This document shows positions 4,654 through 5,379 of a DNA stretch of 5,379 bases, piece by piece. The notes beneath the pieces are model-generated. The model did no database searches, was not told where the DNA came from, and was given only the letters and a program-made list of their open reading frames with translations. The position numbers and the translations under genes are program-made. Positions within the stretch are counted from its first letter, which is position 1. The number at the start of each line of letters is the position of its first letter. Origin of the DNA: Anaerolineales bacterium (lineage in GTDB: Bacteria > Chloroflexota > Anaerolineae > Anaerolineales > DRMV01); NCBI GenBank assembly GCA_027026295.1, contig JALVOR010000153.1, positions 1 through 5,379 on the forward strand, written 5' to 3'.

Positions 4654-5379
4654 TCAACCGTCTTGTGTGCTTCGGCGCGATTTCCGCCGCCCGGCAGGGC
4701 GCCCGCCCTCGGCGGCTGCCAGCGCGCGCAGTTGTTTTGCCAATGCGGCGAGGGCATTAGCCGCCTGCCGCACCGTGGCCGGGTCGCCCAGTTCGGCGGC
4801 AAAGTGTTCAGCCACGCGGGGGACGTCGTCCGCTTCCAGCCGCAGCAAGGAACGCACAGGGGTGCGCATGCGGCGGGCGATGGACATGCGCGGGTCGAGT
4901 TGCGCCCGTTTGGGGCGGGCTTTGGTTTTAGGGGCAGGCTTCTCCTCAGCGGCGGGCGCGATGGCTTCCTGCCCTTCGCCCAAAGCCGCAATCAGCGCGA
5001 CGATGCCTTCTTCCCACGTTTCCGGCGCCCCCTTGAGCACCTCACGCAGTGCGCCTTCGCTCAGGCGATAGCGGTCGGCGAGCAACAGCAAATGGTCGGG
5101 CAAATGCAGAATTTGCAGGTAATAGCGGATGTAACGGCGGCTCATGCCCAACAGGTCTTCCACATGGCGCACCACGGGCGAGGGCAGGCGCTTGATTTCC
5201 GCCGCGCGGCGGTAATAGGCAAAATCGCTCTCGCCGGTTTCGGGCAGCACACCCATCTGCTCTAACACCAGCGCCGCAATTTCGCGCGCCCGCATCACCG
5301 CACTGGGTGGCTCCGCGGTGATGTTTTCCAGCACCTGCCGCGCGCGGGAAGGCTGCTCGACCACCAGGGCTTCCAGTTG
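4654..5379 (-). CDS. ParB-like DNA-binding protein, C-terminal part (runs off right edge)
   Basis: The minus-strand frame is open to the window edge and ends at TGA (4656..4654), leaving 241 visible residues. A GTG lies at 5364, but the open frame continues upstream without a stop, and the visible N-terminus (LVVEQPSRARQVLENI) looks like the end of a ParB N-terminal domain, whose ENxxR-like box falls near ENI at visible residues 18-20. A ParB/KorB-type helix-turn-helix follows at about 69-116: HVEDLLGMSRRYIRYYLQIL, then HLPDHLLLLA and RLSEGALREVL, matching the family pattern of recognition helix, LPxxxxxL and LSxGxAR. A Lys/Pro/Ala linker (about 139-160) leads to an Ala/Leu-rich helical C-terminus (about 185-225) that could dimerise, and a basic tail (RRKSRR). 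Such proteins bind DNA in chromosome or plasmid partition or act as regulators. No ParA gene is in view and the GERR/CTPase part is outside the window, so partition is unproven. Confidence 0.75.
   Translation of the reverse strand, partial: QLEALVVEQPSRARQVLENITAEPPSAVMRAREIAALVLEQMGVLPETGESDFAYYRRAAEIKRLPSPVVRHVEDLLGMSRRYIRYYLQILHLPDHLLLLADRYRLSEGALREVLKGAPETWEEGIVALIAALGEGQEAIAPAAEEKPAPKTKARPKRAQLDPRMSIARRMRTPVRSLLRLEADDVPRVAEHFAAELGDPATVRQAANALAALAKQLRALAAAEGGRPAGRRKSRRSTQDG

Noticed and set aside
3816..4760. Plus-strand frame of 314 residues spanning the lipoprotein end, the terminator and the repeat island
   Set aside because: It is Arg/His/Pro-rich out-of-frame sequence running through the terminator hairpin and several dispersed repeats, and ends antisense to the ParB-like gene.

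Overview
The window looks like GC-rich bacterial chromosomal DNA, most likely from the phylum Chloroflexota (an Anaerolineae-like lineage). This rests on three traits: a lipoprotein whose lipid-anchor cysteine is followed by a long Thr/Pro/Ala linker and a WD40-like propeller; an archaeal-type AAA+ ATPase of the DUF234 class; and gene gaps filled with short dispersed repeats. The taxonomic call is an inference from style, since no marker gene is present. No rRNA, tRNA, CRISPR array, transposase or integrase was seen.

Layout, left to right. (1) A gene on the minus strand leaves through the left edge. Only its GTG start and first 11 codons are visible, reading like the beginning of a signal peptide. 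(2) A gene-free stretch of about 290 bases carries a CACAAAG/GGCACAGAAAA-type dispersed repeat. (3) A 506-residue minus-strand protein combines an AAA+/STAND-like ATPase, a winged helix and a PD-(D/E)XK nuclease-like C-terminus. (4) A 308-base divergent intergenic region holds a good sigma70-like promoter for the ATPase, overlapped by GATAATC repeats, and a weaker promoter for the plus-strand gene. (5) A 707-residue plus-strand lipoprotein is predicted to be a surface-anchored beta-propeller. (6) A 378-base convergent intergenic region is dense in structure: a 16-bp perfect palindrome, a strong bidirectional terminator, a second copy of the AAGGCACAGAAAACA repeat, a 25-base GC-rich palindrome, and an array of CCG motifs spaced almost exactly 10 bp apart. 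(7) The C-terminal 241 residues of a ParB-like DNA-binding protein lie on the minus strand and run off the right edge.

The genes do not form one pathway or operon. The ATPase and lipoprotein are divergent, and the lipoprotein and ParB-like gene are convergent around a shared terminator. The parts most worth a second look are the two repeat-rich gaps. In particular, the helically phased CCG array and the 15-base exact direct repeat bracket the ATPase plus lipoprotein segment. A coherent new system is not demonstrated here; the repeat architecture and the ATPase-nuclease fusion are the best leads.
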